Assembly: GCF_031199965.1 (NCBI RefSeq)
Contig: NZ_CP133605.1
Location: 2,946,501 to 3,010,500 of the forward strand
DNA from: Paenibacillus sp. D2_2
GTDB taxonomy: Bacteria; Bacillota; Bacilli; Paenibacillales; Paenibacillaceae
DNA length: 64,000 nucleotides
Reading direction: 5' to 3'
A program made the translations under genes and the position numbers. Of this stretch, positions 54,892 to 64,000 are shown in pieces. Position 1 is the stretch's first letter. Each line of letters opens with the position of its first letter. The notes beneath the pieces are model-generated. The model was not told the DNA's origin. It saw nothing but the letters and a program-made list of their open reading frames with translations, and made no database searches.

Positions 54892-55563
54892 ATGTGCGGG
54901 CGATTTACGATAACTGCTCCTATTGAAGAAATAATGATTCGATACTATATCGAGAAATCAACAATCATCAATTATCAACCAATCTATAATGCCGCCCCGA
55001 TGCAGTATGTTCCCGCTGTGGTTAGCAGTAAAAACGGCAATCGGTTAGGCGAGCTTCGTTGGGGCTTAGTTCCATCGTGGGCGAAAGATGATAAGATCGG
55101 TAGCAAAATGATTAACGCGCGAGCCGAAACGATCACAGAAAAACCGTCATTCAATAAACTGCTGTCATCTCATCGTTGCATCTTTCCAGCGGATGGATTC
55201 TACGAGTGGAAGCAGTGGAACGTATCCAAACAGCCGTATAGAATTCTGATGAAAGATGATCGTATCTTCTCGTTTGCCGGACTTTATGAGATGTGGATCG
55301 ATTCTGACGGTAATAAACTAGCAACAGGCACAATCATCACCACAGAACCAAATCGTCTTATGGCCGACATTCATAATCGTATGCCAGTGATTCTTCGTTC
55401 AGAAGATGAGGCAGCATGGCTTGATCGCAAAAATACGGACGTTCCATCGCTGCTCAAGCTGCTGCGCCCGTATGACGCAGATGAAATGCGAGCCTATCCC
55501 GTTTCAACTGCTGTAGGAAATGTAAGAAACAACTTTCCTGAACTACTTCAAGAAATAAATTAA
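54892..55563 (+). CDS. SOS-response-associated peptidase family protein (SRAP, YedK/HMCES)
   Basis: 223 aa. Of two adjacent ATGs the second (54892) is preferred, because catalytic Cys must follow the initiator Met: MCGRFTITAP. Other active-site segments: NAAPMQ, INARAETI (Asn), DGFYEWKQ (Glu) and DIHNRMPVIL (His). The family crosslinks to abasic sites in single-stranded DNA and protects them. AAGGAG lies upstream. No LexA box was found in front. Confidence 0.92.
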   Translation: MCGRFTITAPIEEIMIRYYIEKSTIINYQPIYNAAPMQYVPAVVSSKNGNRLGELRWGLVPSWAKDDKIGSKMINARAETITEKPSFNKLLSSHRCIFPADGFYEWKQWNVSKQPYRILMKDDRIFSFAGLYEMWIDSDGNKLATGTIITTEPNRLMADIHNRMPVILRSEDEAAWLDRKNTDVPSLLKLLRPYDADEMRAYPVSTAVGNVRNNFPELLQEIN

Positions 55564-55579
55564 GCTCGTATGATTAGGT

Positions 55580-56110
55580 TTATAAACGATACTCAAGCTG
55601 CAGATCTCTTGGGTCATTCTCATAAAGTTCCTTCTTCATTTCCTCTGCTTCCGTACATCCCAATGCGTGATAGAATGCAACCGTATCCTCAGCGGATCCA
55701 GCACAGATGTAGATCTTATCAGCCCCCCACTCCCGTGCTTTCTCAGCGCAAGCATGAAATATTACTTTGCCAATACCCTTATTGCGATGTTCTAATGAAA
55801 TGAACAGAGAATCGAGTAATACATATTTGAATGCGCTACCGAAAAATTCCCGATTGATCGTTCCATATCCTATTAGCTGACCGTTTCCCTCAAAAACGCC
55901 AACAGCATATCCATGTTCATTTAAAGTCTGTCTTAACTTTGATAAATAATGCTCGTAACCGTCCGGCCAGTCATTCTCTTGATAATCGATTACCACTAAT
56001 TGACGTGTACCGTCTACCTGTCGCCATGCTCTTCTAATGTACTGTGAAGGATTAATTTCTTTGATTCGCTCGCATTCGTCAATGGTTAAGCTTCGGTATG
56101 TATAAGGCAT
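55580..56110 (-). CDS. GNAT N-acetyltransferase
   Basis: 176 aa, start behind GGAGGGAAAA. C-terminal half carries the acetyl-CoA signature LLDSLFISLEHRNKGIGKVIFHAC and IYICAGSAEDTVAFYHALGCTEAEE. N-terminal half (residues 1-80) is less conserved. Substrate unknown. Convergent with the SRAP gene. Confidence 0.87.
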   Translation of the reverse strand: MPYTYRSLTIDECERIKEINPSQYIRRAWRQVDGTRQLVVIDYQENDWPDGYEHYLSKLRQTLNEHGYAVGVFEGNGQLIGYGTINREFFGSAFKYVLLDSLFISLEHRNKGIGKVIFHACAEKAREWGADKIYICAGSAEDTVAFYHALGCTEAEEMKKELYENDPRDLQLEYRL

Positions 56111-56138
56111 TTTTCCCTCCAGAAAATATAAAATATGT

Positions 56139-56660
56139 TCAACTCTGTAGATCCTTAACTAAGTAAATTAACAATTCATCATCAACAACAACAGGCTTTC
56201 CTGGTATGACAGGAACATTATCATAAGTAATTCCATTGCCGTCCGCAATATATCCACGGGACATGTACATTCTCTGCGCATTTCCGTAATCCTTATAAAG
56301 CCCGACACCTAATCCGATATACCGGGAAGTTTGGCTGGCGATTCGCTCGAATTCATCGAATAACTGGCTAGCGATCTTCAATCTTCTGTAACTTGGAAAG
56401 ACGTTCAGATCATTGATTTCAGGAATTTGATTATCTCGAAAATAAGGATACTTCGATTCATACAACAAATGACAGCAACCAGCTATCGAATCATTGCAAT
56501 ACGCCATTAATGTGACACGTTTACCTTCCTGGTTCTCTTCAAGACAATTAAGGTAATAATCACCTCGATGATACCAAGGATACTGCTCTGCAAACTCTAT
56601 ATCGAGCAAATCAGCTTCTTCTACTGTCGATAGTCTTTTAATCTGAATTACATGTTTCAT
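56139..56660 (-). CDS. GNAT N-acetyltransferase
   Basis: 173 aa from the ATG at 56660, which overlaps the stop of the DUF3221 lipoprotein gene (ATGA) and has AAGAGGG upstream; the longer frame to 56792 is its shadow. Acetyl-CoA region INDLNVFPSYRRLKIASQLFDEFERIA, then IGLGVGLYKDYGNAQRMYMSRGYIADG. Translationally coupled to the lipoprotein; substrate unknown. Confidence 0.87.
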   Translation of the reverse strand: MKHVIQIKRLSTVEEADLLDIEFAEQYPWYHRGDYYLNCLEENQEGKRVTLMAYCNDSIAGCCHLLYESKYPYFRDNQIPEINDLNVFPSYRRLKIASQLFDEFERIASQTSRYIGLGVGLYKDYGNAQRMYMSRGYIADGNGITYDNVPVIPGKPVVVDDELLIYLVKDLQS

Positions 56661-56977
56661 TCTTTTCCCTCTTTTAGAATAGTAATATGCTTGGCTTCTG
56701 CCTGTGTAGGGTAAGATTCGTCTATCCCGCCCTTTATTTGATATTGTATCTTCTGACCTGGTTTCAAGCCGTGTTTCTTCGTACTGAGCCAAATGGCATT
56801 ACCGGAATATTCATTCATTATATCCTTCCAGCTCTTCACGGGAAATTTCTCATCGACGACTAAAATTCCCTTATTAGTAATTTCTAGAATATATCCCTCG
56901 CCCACAACTTGTGACGTTCCTTGATTACAGCCAATTAGAGCCGTGAACACCAATGTCAGTAATACAATTTTCTTCAT
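56657..56977 (-). CDS. DUF3221 lipoprotein
   Basis: 106 aa, start behind AGGAGGAGAGCA. Lipobox LIGC (Cys17), then GEGYILEITNKGILVVDE and IWLSTKKHGLKPGQKIQYQIKGGIDESYPTQAEA, matching the DUF3221 (YobA-like) small beta domain. Exported and lipid-anchored; role unknown. Confidence 0.85.
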   Translation of the reverse strand: MKKIVLLTLVFTALIGCNQGTSQVVGEGYILEITNKGILVVDEKFPVKSWKDIMNEYSGNAIWLSTKKHGLKPGQKIQYQIKGGIDESYPTQAEAKHITILKEGKE

Positions 56978-57077
56978 TGCTCTCCTCCTAAGTATCCATA
57001 GTGATTCAAACCGTACTCCTGAAGAGATTTCTCAGCAATTTTTTCATATTCGATATTTGATTTAGAATGATCTCCTA

Positions 57078-57266
57078 ATTTAACGGTTGCTATCGAGGTT
57101 AAATCGTTGTTTTCGCATGATTTAAACTTCTAACGGTTTTTACAGAGGTTATTTCGGAATTTCAGCGAAAATACTACTGATATTACTTGAATAGCACGTA
57201 TGACAACCGTTAGATGTATAAAACTATCATTTTGTTATGATTAGCCGTTTTGGCAACTGTTACAAT
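57078..57266. repeat. Short interspersed repeats in an intergenic gap
   Basis: Four related units around TAACGGTT: direct at 57078-57104 and 57128-57154 (both TAACGGTT...GAGGTTA), inverted at 57189-57215 and 57240-57266. No gene seen in 56978-57310. Confidence 0.55.
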
Positions 57267-57310
57267 CTAAATTACGTATATGTACGTTACGCTGTTTTCC
57301 ACTTGTAAAC

Positions 57311-57856
57311 TCACACATCAGAAATTCCGGGTTGCCATCCGGTCTCTTGCGACCAACTATGCGCTTTCTGTATTATTTCCCATACGATCGGTCCTTTTCC
57401 TTCAACATATTTATGGCGTTCCTGCCTGTACAATTGCATTAAACGATACTTCTCTAGAGCATACCTTAAGCAATCTTCTCTATGTTCTCTTAAATAATCT
57501 CTAAATAGGAGAGTTATCTGTTCCGAGAAACCCCCGACTTCTCTTATATGGATATGCGTTCTTCTAGATCCCGGTACTTCACGAAAGTATCTCTTGGTTT
57601 TATCGGGATTCTCTGCTCTAAATACAAAACCAATACGCTCCAGCTTATCTTTATAATTAGAGACAACTTCATAATTGTGCATTGAAACCTGTATATCTAT
57701 AATTGGCTTGGCATCCATTCCAACGATCGACGTAGATCCTACATGATCAATTCGAACCGCCATTTCTCCTAAAGCGTCCCTTAATTTCAATCCAATCTCG
57801 AGAAATAAGTCGCTCCATTCAGGATCATATTCAGCAATTCTCCACTGGTCTTCCAT
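57311..57856 (-). CDS. GrpB family protein (UPF0157)
   Basis: 181 aa from the ATG at 57856 behind GAAGGAGGGGTTGT. Nucleotidyltransferase-like fold with RIDHVGSTSIVGMDAKPIIDIQVS as the metal-binding signature, RTHIHIREVGG, and the C-terminal LEKYRLMQLYRQERHKYVEGK helix. Function unsettled; some relatives are annotated as dephospho-CoA kinase-linked domains. Overlaps the end of the upstream hydrolase gene by 26 nt. Confidence 0.88.
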   Translation of the reverse strand: MEDQWRIAEYDPEWSDLFLEIGLKLRDALGEMAVRIDHVGSTSIVGMDAKPIIDIQVSMHNYEVVSNYKDKLERIGFVFRAENPDKTKRYFREVPGSRRTHIHIREVGGFSEQITLLFRDYLREHREDCLRYALEKYRLMQLYRQERHKYVEGKGPIVWEIIQKAHSWSQETGWQPGISDV

Positions 57857-58483
57857 ACAACCCCTCCTTCTCAAACAACTGCTTCCATTCACATGCTGTT
57901 GTCTTAATAAAACGTTCTATCGCTTCTGTTTGAAAATAGACAGGTGTAATTTGGGGTTCATTCCCCTGATCTTGCAGCCATCTTACCTTGGTATCCCTGT
58001 ACTGGTTAACTTCAAGCTGTGTTACATAAGGATTTATTGTAAAGCCTTCAGCATTTAATACTTTAGAAATGATTTCCCCCAAACGTCCATGGATCTTAAA
58101 AGAATAAACTCTACTTGACTGACTTCCTCGTTATATTTCGTCCTGATTTCATTTCCTTCGCCTTTAAAGTTTTGCTCAAAATCGGAGTAGAGTGTTTCGG
58201 TCCAACGTAAATCCGTATAAATATGAGAAAAGTATCCCAGCACAAATTCCTTCGATTCTGGCTCCGAATACTTCTCTATGTATTCTCTGCACTTCATCAG
58301 AATCATTTCCGCGGTGGGCATTTTACCTTTATGAATAAGGTGAGTAAATCCTTTCTCTTCCCTCGTAATAATTCCCCTTGCATGAATCGCATCAGGGGCG
58401 ATGCTGCCTAGTAATAAGCTGGGAGACGCTTTACCGGAAGACAATTCCTCAGATACCGCAAAATGTACCATTGGCCAAGGCAT
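57831..58483 (-). CDS. Zinc-dependent phospholipase C-like hydrolase (frameshifted)
   Basis: About 217 aa reconstructed. N-terminal MPWPMVHFAVSEELSSG, LLLGSIAPDAIHARG and KGFTHLIHKG supply the His/Asp set of the PF00882-like fold; GYFSHIYTDLRWTETL follows. The frame breaks at the CCCCC of 58076-58080; one more base gives VWGEIISKVLNAEGF and the downstream 83 codons. No signal peptide. Coupled to the GrpB gene. Confidence 0.8.
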
Positions 58484-58718
58484 TTAGATATCTCCTTCCA
58501 AACTGTACTCGTAGAACAACTCTACAAACCTCATTTAGATCCTTCGCAATATCCATTCCACAAACCTATCATTCGAAGGAATTACTACCAGTTTAATCAA
58601 CTGAATTGCTCCTAACAAGCAAAATAATAGAGCAGCGCTGGAATCCTTCTCCTTGCACTGCTCTCTTTCATGCACCAAGCTATTTCCAGTACAACGAATT
58701 TCTTACACAAGCTTTCTC

Positions 58719-59135
58719 TTAGCTCACCCGAAACGTTCCGGTTCCAAATGCGCATAGGTCGCCGTTGTCCATTCTGGCGAAGGCATGAGCTGTGATCATT
58801 TTGCGGCTCGTATGAATTAGCTCGGCGGTGACGATCATTTTGCCGGAACTAGATTTAGCCACGTAGTTCATATTCAAATTCGTGGTCACCACATTGCAAT
58901 TTGGCCTGTTCATCATCGCCAAGAGTCCCATCGCAGAATCTAGTAACGTAGCGTGAACCCCGCCATGTACAATCCCGATCAAATTATGATGATGCGGTTT
59001 GATCTCCAAAGAGACGACAACCTGCCGATCATCCACCGTCTCAACCTGCGCTCCAAGATATTCCCAGAAGGTCCCCTTTGAGAGACGCTCCCATTCCACC
59101 ATGTAGACATCTTTCTGATTGGAATCCACTTCCAT
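58719..59135 (-). CDS. PaaI-type hotdog thioesterase
   Basis: 138 aa, start behind AAAGGGGGATAGGT. Hotdog motif HHHNLIGIVHGGVHATLLDSAMGLLAM with the catalytic Asp, and TTNLNMNYVAKSSSGKMIVTAELIH. Hydrolyses acyl- or aryl-CoA. It ends the fatty-acid cluster, so it probably releases CoA from stalled beta-oxidation intermediates (inference). Confidence 0.9.
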   Translation of the reverse strand: MEVDSNQKDVYMVEWERLSKGTFWEYLGAQVETVDDRQVVVSLEIKPHHHNLIGIVHGGVHATLLDSAMGLLAMMNRPNCNVVTTNLNMNYVAKSSSGKMIVTAELIHTSRKMITAHAFARMDNGDLCAFGTGTFRVS

Positions 59136-59190
59136 ACCTATCCCCCTTTCTCTAAAACTATGCCTATCAAGAACAGGATCTAATAACGAT

Positions 59191-60875
59191 TCACTTAATA
59201 TCCTGACTCAATTTTGACTGCTCTTCTTCGATCAGCTTGCGCCGCAGCACCTTACCCGCCATCGTCTTCGGCAGACTATCCCGGAATTCATAAACCTTCG
59301 GGACTTTGTAAGCCGCCAGCTTCTCCTTACAGAACTTCTTCAATTCCCCTTCTTCTAGCTTGGCTCCATTCTTTGGCACGATATAAGCCTTCACCGTCTC
59401 TCCGCGATAAGGATCATATATACCAGCAACAATAGCCTCCTCCACACCAGGAAATTCGAATAACACTTCTTCAACTTCTCGAGGATAAATGTTGTAGCCG
59501 CCAGCGATAATGATGTCTTTACGTCGATCTAAAATGTAAAAATAACCGTCTTCATCCATCTTGCCTAGATCGCCGGTGAGTAGCCATCCATCGCGTAGGC
59601 ATTTATAAGTTTCCTCCGGTTGATTCCAGTACCCTCTCATCACCTGCGGTCCTTTAACCGCCAGCTCACCCAGCTCGCCAACTTCCACTTTCTCAAGCGT
59701 ATCTGGCTGAACGATCATGGCTTCCGTGTCTGGGAATGGGATGCCGATTGATCCGTTCTTACGTTTTCCCAAATATTGTTCGCATGTGTAACCGGTGAAG
59801 CTTCCGTAAGGCCATAGCCTTCAATTAGCTTACCACCCGTGACTTGCTCGAACCGAGACTGTACCTGATGAGGCAATGAGGCCGCTCCGCTAATACAAAC
59901 CTGAATCGAAGAAAGGTCGAACTTCCCGACCTCGGGATGATTAATAATGGCTACATACATCGTTGGCGCCCCTGGGAACACCGTCGGCTGCTTGCGGTCA
60001 ATCGTACGTAACACATTATCAATTTCGAAACGCGGTAGCAGAATCAATGTTCCTCCAAACATTACAGCCTGATTGAGCAGTACCGTCATCCCAAATACAT
60101 GGAAGAACGGAAGCGCCGCTAAATATTTCTCCTGTCCAGGCCTTGCGCGATAGAACCATAATTTCGTCTGAACCGTATTTGCGACAAGATTTTGGTGCGT
60201 AAGCATTACCCCTTTAGCAAAGCCTGTTGTTCCCCCGGTATACTGAATAAGAGCCAGCTCGTTCTCCGTATCGATCGGTTCCAAATAAGGAACCGGCTGC
60301 GTATTTTTAACCAGTTCTTTAAATGATACAACCCGTTCATTATAGTTAACTTTTACTGCAGTTCCATCTTTCCTAGCTTTCAACGGATACAATAAATTTT
60401 TCGGAAATGGTAACTCATCCTGAACTTTTGCCACGATTATATAGTCAAGCGGGTGTTCCTTCATGGTTTTATTGACCCGGTCTACGAGAATATCCAGCGT
60501 TACGATAACCCGTGCCCCTGAATCCTTCAGCTGATACTCCAGCTCTCGCGGCATGTACAGCGGATTGGTCATAACGACCACTCCGCCGATCAATAGGATG
60601 CCGTAATATGCGATCACAGTCTGCGGACAGTTCGGCAGCATGACTGCAACGCGGTCTCCTTTGTGAACTCCAAGGTTACGCAATGCGTTCGCGAAGCGGT
60701 AAGTTTTATCCAATAATTCACGATATGATGTTGTAGCTCCCATGAAATCTAGTGCTGCTTGATCGGGATATCGCTGCGCTGAATCCAATAAAAATTGGGC
60801 TAAATGCTGCTGAGGATAGTCATAGGTCGGTGGTACTTCGGCGGGATAATGTTGAAGCCAAGGTTTTGCATCCAT
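59191..60875 (-). CDS. Long-chain fatty-acid--CoA ligase (frameshifted)
   Basis: About 561 aa reconstructed, the LcfA length. Start 60875 behind GGAGGTGGAAGGG. AMP-binding motifs: YTGGTTGFAKGVMLTH, GYGLTEASPVTH, then LTGDLGKMDEDGYFYILDRRKD, AGGYNIYPREVEEV and the C-terminal catalytic Lys in KTMAGKVLRRKL. The frame breaks at 59768-59770; one extra base (coding GGGG) gives NNIWGKRKNGSIGIP. Activates fatty acids for the FadE/FadN/FadA steps encoded just upstream. Confidence 0.92.
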
Positions 60876-60902
60876 CCCTTCCACCTCCATTTCATATTTT
60901 CA

Positions 60903-62686
60903 TTATGAAACGTATGTCTCTGACTGGATCACTTGGGCTGCAATTTCCCTCTTTATTGCAACCAAATTGACGGGGTTTCTTTTCGTCCATTTCTTCAAGA
61001 CGGAGAGTTGCGTCCGCAGCATATCGCCTGTCGCCATCGTCGTCAGCACCTCTCTGGCCCAGTTCTCGATGCGGGTGAATTCCTCCTGGATATAAACCGT
61101 TGTCAGCGCAATTGTCAGCTTCGCCTTCTCCTCAGAGGTCTGGCTGATCTTCTTCTGCGTCCTCAGCAGCGCACTTTCCATCCCAAAAATTCCAATCATA
61201 ATATCGGCAAGATTACTGAGGATCTCTTGTTCCTGCTCAAGCTTGGTCTGATAGGTCTGCACCGCTCCCGCACTAACGAGTAAAAATACTTTTTTAGCCA
61301 TCTTTAGCAAATGTGCCTCTTGTTCCAGTGTTCCATCCCCTTCAGGAATACTCACACGCTCCATCATTTCTGCTTGAAGCTCCATTGCTTTTTGCAGCAG
61401 TGGTAATTCGCCTTTTAACGCCCGCTTCATCAAAGTACCAGGGATCAGGAGCCGATTGATTTCATTCGTTCCCTCGAAGATCCGGTTAATCCGAGAATCG
61501 CGGTATATCCTTTCGACTCGGTATTCCTTCGTATAACCGTAGCCGCCATGAATTTGCACACCTTCATCCACTACAAAATCAAGCGTTTCCGAGCCAAACA
61601 CCTTATTAATGGAACATTCCAACTGGTATTCGGCAATCGCCTTGGCTGAGCGATAACCAACGTCAGGGGCGCTAAGATCCACATCAGCAAGTCCGGTATC
61701 AAACAACCCGGCAGTCCGATAAACCATGCTCTCCAGTACATAAGTACGGATATTCATGTCTGCAAGCTTTTTGCCGATGAGCGGGAAGGATGATATTTTC
61801 ACCCCGAATTGTGTCCGTTCATTCGCATAGTGAGCAGCCAGTTCAAGTGTATCTTTGCAGGCTCCGACACAACCTGCCGCTAATTTAAATCTACCTATAT
61901 TCAAAATGTTAAATGCGATCAGATGCCCTTTGCCAACCTCCCATAGCAAATTCTCTACCGGTACCTTGACATCTTCGAGAATAAGCGGACAAGTGGATGA
62001 AGCCTTGATTCCCATCTTCTTCTCTTCCGGACCAATGCTGACACCTTCCATCGTGCGTTCTACAATAAAAGTGCTGAACTGTGTCCCTTCTACCTTCGCA
62101 TAAACGATAAAAATATCAGCAAATCCAGCATTCGTTATAAATTGCTTCGTACCATTCAATACATAATAACTTCCATCCTCGGACAAATGGGCCGTCGCCT
62201 TAGCGCCCTGCGCATCTGAACCGGAGGAAGGCTCCGTCAAACAATAAGCGGCGATCTTCTCCCCAGAGGCTAAGGGAGGCAGGTACTTCTGCTTCTGCTC
62301 CTCTGTTCCGAAATAGACGATCGGCAGTGTTCCGATTCCCACATGAGCTCCGAATGATAAAGCAAAGGAGGATGCTTTTGTCAGCCTCTCATTAATAAGT
62401 GTGGTGCTGACTTTATCTAGTCCCATTCCCCCGTACGCTTCCGGTACATCTGCCCCTAACAAGCCCAACTCGCCAGCTTCACGGAGTAATTTCACCGTTA
62501 AGTCATAGTCCAGATTCTCAAGCTCCGCATCATGCGGAGCTATCTCCCCTGCACGAACATCTTCGTCGCATCCGCGATCATGCGTTGCTCCTCAGTGAAA
62601 TCCTCAGGCGTAATCATGCTCTGAAAATCTCCATCCTCAATCACGAAGCTCCCGCCACGCACTTTGCGAGTATCTTGCTGATTCAT
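60903..62686 (-). CDS. fadE: Acyl-CoA dehydrogenase (frameshifted near N-terminus)
   Basis: About 594 aa reconstructed, equal to B. subtilis FadE. True start at 62686 behind AAAGGAGAGGATCGA, reading MNQQDTRKVRGGSFVIEDGD. The frame is lost at the CCCC of 62546-62549; one more base gives FVQGEIAPHDAELENLDYDL and joins the long frame. FAD and substrate motifs: YCLTEPSSGSDAQGAKA, FITNAGFADIFIVYAKV, RTQFGVKISSFPLIGKKLADM, QIHGGYGYTKEYRVERIYRD and FEGTNEINRLLIP; extended C-terminal helical domain. First dehydrogenation of beta-oxidation. Confidence 0.93.
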
Positions 62687-62735
62687 TCGATCCTCTCCTT
62701 TTGAATTGATCCATTGAATGAGTTAAATAGCGATA

Positions 62736-63917
62736 CTAGCCGTGCACCTCAAACACTCCAGCTGCTCCCATACCGCCTCCGATACACATGGATACGACTC
62801 CGTATCCTCCGCCACGTCTACGCAGCTCTGTGATTAGTGAGGCGCTCAGTTTTGCTCCCGTACAACCAAGCGGATGGCCAAGTGCAATCGCGCCGCCGTT
62901 CACATTCACCTTCTCCTCATCCAGCTTCAATTCGCGAATAATGTGCAGACATTGTGAAGCGAACGCTTCATTTATTTCATACAAGGCTACATCCTCCGCC
63001 GTGATTCCGGCCATCGCTAGCGCCTTGGGGATCGCCTTGACCGGGCCAACACCCATCAGCTCCGGCTCTACACCGGCCAGTGCAAAGGAGCGGAATGTGG
63101 CTAAGGGTTTAAGCTGAAGCTCCTCTGCTTTCTCCTTGCTCATCACGACCAGTGCTGCAGCACCATCGCTCATTTGTGATGAGTTACCAGCGGTCACAGT
63201 GCCACCCGCCTTGAAGCTCGGAGCTAGCTTTGCCAACGCCGCAAGCGTAGTGTCTTCACGAACGCCTTCGTCTGTATCAAAAATCGCTGCCTTGGACCTA
63301 ACTTTCCCCGAATCGTCGACGCTTTTGAACTCTGTCTGCAATGGAACGATCTCCTCCGCAAATTTCCCTGCAGCAATCGCTGCTGCAGCCCGCTGATGTG
63401 AACGCAGGGCAAAGGCATCCTGATCCTCGCGGCTGATCCCGAATTTCTCGGCAACACGTTCCGCCGTATGCCCCATCCCGATATATACTTCCGGATACTG
63501 CTCAACAATTCGTGGATTCGGCGAAACTTTAAATCCGGTCATCGGAACATGACTCATGCTCTCTACTCCTCCAGCAACGATGACATCCGCATGACCAAGC
63601 ATGATCCGCTCTGCCGCAAAAGCGACGGCCTGCAGCCCGGATGAACAGAAGCGGTTAATAGTAAGCGCTGGAACCGTCACCGGGAACCCGGCATATAACG
63701 CCATAATGCGGGCAAAGTTTAGGCCCTGCTCACCTTCCGGCATTGCGCAGCCGATGATAATATCCTCCACATCCACTTTTTGCAAGCCCTTGGCCCGCTC
63801 TATAGCTGCTTCCAGCACAACTTTACCAAGATCATCCGCGCGCGTGTGGACCAAGCTTCCTTTCTTGGCTTTGCCGACCGCCGACCGGGCTAATGATACG
63901 ATGACTGCTTCCCTCAT
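62736..63917 (-). CDS. fadA: Acetyl-CoA C-acyltransferase (3-ketoacyl-CoA thiolase)
   Basis: 393 aa from 63917 behind GGGAGGGAG. Active-site Cys in [18 protein letters not shown], His in [16 protein letters not shown], second Cys in [13 protein letters not shown]. Last step of beta-oxidation. Twenty nucleotides after the fadN stop and 49 nt before fadE: the fadNAE order of Bacillus. Confidence 0.95.
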   Translation of the reverse strand: MREAVIVSLARSAVGKAKKGSLVHTRADDLGKVVLEAAIERAKGLQKVDVEDIIIGCAMPEGEQGLNFARIMALYAGFPVTVPALTINRFCSSGLQAVAFAAERIMLGHADVIVAGGVESMSHVPMTGFKVSPNPRIVEQYPEVYIGMGHTAERVAEKFGISREDQDAFALRSHQRAAAAIAAGKFAEEIVPLQTEFKSVDDSGKVRSKAAIFDTDEGVREDTTLAALAKLAPSFKAGGTVTAGNSSQMSDGAAALVVMSKEKAEELQLKPLATFRSFALAGVEPELMGVGPVKAIPKALAMAGITAEDVALYEINEAFASQCLHIIRELKLDEEKVNVNGGAIALGHPLGCTGAKLSASLITELRRRGGGYGVVSMCIGGGMGAAGVFEVHG

Positions 63918-63936
63918 TTTTTTCTCCCTCCCCAAG

Positions 63937-64000
63937 CTAATTGCGCAGCGGCTTGCCTTTGCTTAGCATATACTTCATACGCTGCCTCGTTTTCGCTTCT
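63937..64000 (-). CDS. fadN: 3-hydroxyacyl-CoA dehydrogenase / enoyl-CoA hydratase, C-terminal end (cut by window edge)
   Basis: Last 20 codons only. The frame ending at the TAG of 63937-63939 reads [16 protein letters not shown], closely matching the known FadN C-terminus, and the gene is in the right place directly upstream of fadA. Another frame runs on to overlap the fadA start but has no family resemblance. Confidence 0.8.
   Translation of the reverse strand, partial: EAKTRQRMKYMLSKGKPLRN

Noticed and set aside
4424-62686. Programmed ribosomal frameshifting as a cause of the many split genes
   Set aside because: The breaks occur at unrelated sites in unrelated families, in both directions, without shared slippery heptamers or downstream structures. 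Homopolymer indels explain them more simply.
63914-64000. The alternative open frame ending in WGGRKK and overlapping the fadA start
   Set aside because: Its residues match no thiolase-operon partner, whereas the frame ending KGKPLRN at 63937 matches the FadN C-terminus.

Overview
The window reads as chromosome of a Paenibacillus-like low-to-mid GC Firmicute (Bacillales). The reasons are strong GGAGG ribosome binding sites, frequent GTG/TTG starts, a T-box leader in front of a prolyl-tRNA synthetase gene, a sporulation-type diadenylate cyclase (CdaS), a fadNAE-type beta-oxidation operon, many ArsR/MarR/MerR/TetR regulators and LexA-type boxes of the Bacillus kind. No rRNA, tRNA, CRISPR array, complete insertion sequence or prophage was seen.

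Layout. 1-3.0 kb: a CUT1 sugar ABC importer (binding protein plus two permeases), then an MFS pump. 4.4-6.9 kb: an ABC multidrug half-transporter and its MarR regulator, with two near-identical inverted operators. 7.1-11.1 kb: the assimilatory sulfite reductase pair cysJ-cysI, divergent from an M29 aminopeptidase. 12.6-17.0 kb: proS behind a T-box, hemY, and a MerR/TipAS regulator. 17.2-22.2 kb: a TPR-like protein, a small Xre regulator and a SWIM-SNF2 helicase. 22.7-27.5 kb: a secreted GH8 glucanase, a Cu/Zn SOD, a TIM-barrel sugar isomerase and pcp. 27.5-32.9 kb: a tightly overlapping operon for a TerB_N/TerB_C protein, a DUF2791 (BrxC/BrxD-like) ATPase and an Lhr-like DEVH helicase, preceded by a match to the Bacillus LexA box. 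This is the most interesting locus. 33-45 kb: beta-lactamase-fold hydrolase, quinone oxidoreductase/MarR pair, MFS transporters, ABC-2 exporter with TetR, methyltransferase, alpha/beta hydrolase, SRPBCC/ArsR pair and aldo/keto reductase. 46-50.3 kb: a decayed zone with YolD-like and LysR remnants and small orphan proteins. 50.3-58.5 kb: small housekeeping or accessory genes (DUF4261, GNATs, CdaS, SRAP/HMCES, GrpB, phospholipase-C-like). 58.7-64 kb: a fatty-acid degradation cluster (fadN end, fadA, fadE, acyl-CoA ligase, hotdog thioesterase).

Two themes cut across the window. First, at least eighteen genes, including essential or core ones (proS, cysJ, cysI, fadE), are broken by single-base indels. 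Most lie in short homopolymers, usually a missing G or C. This looks more like uncorrected sequencing or assembly error than mass gene decay, so these genes are described here as one reconstructed unit each. Second, a MITE-like repeat with GTTCAAAAAGTCC termini occurs four times. One copy sits inside the proS T-box leader, and two flank an MFS gene.
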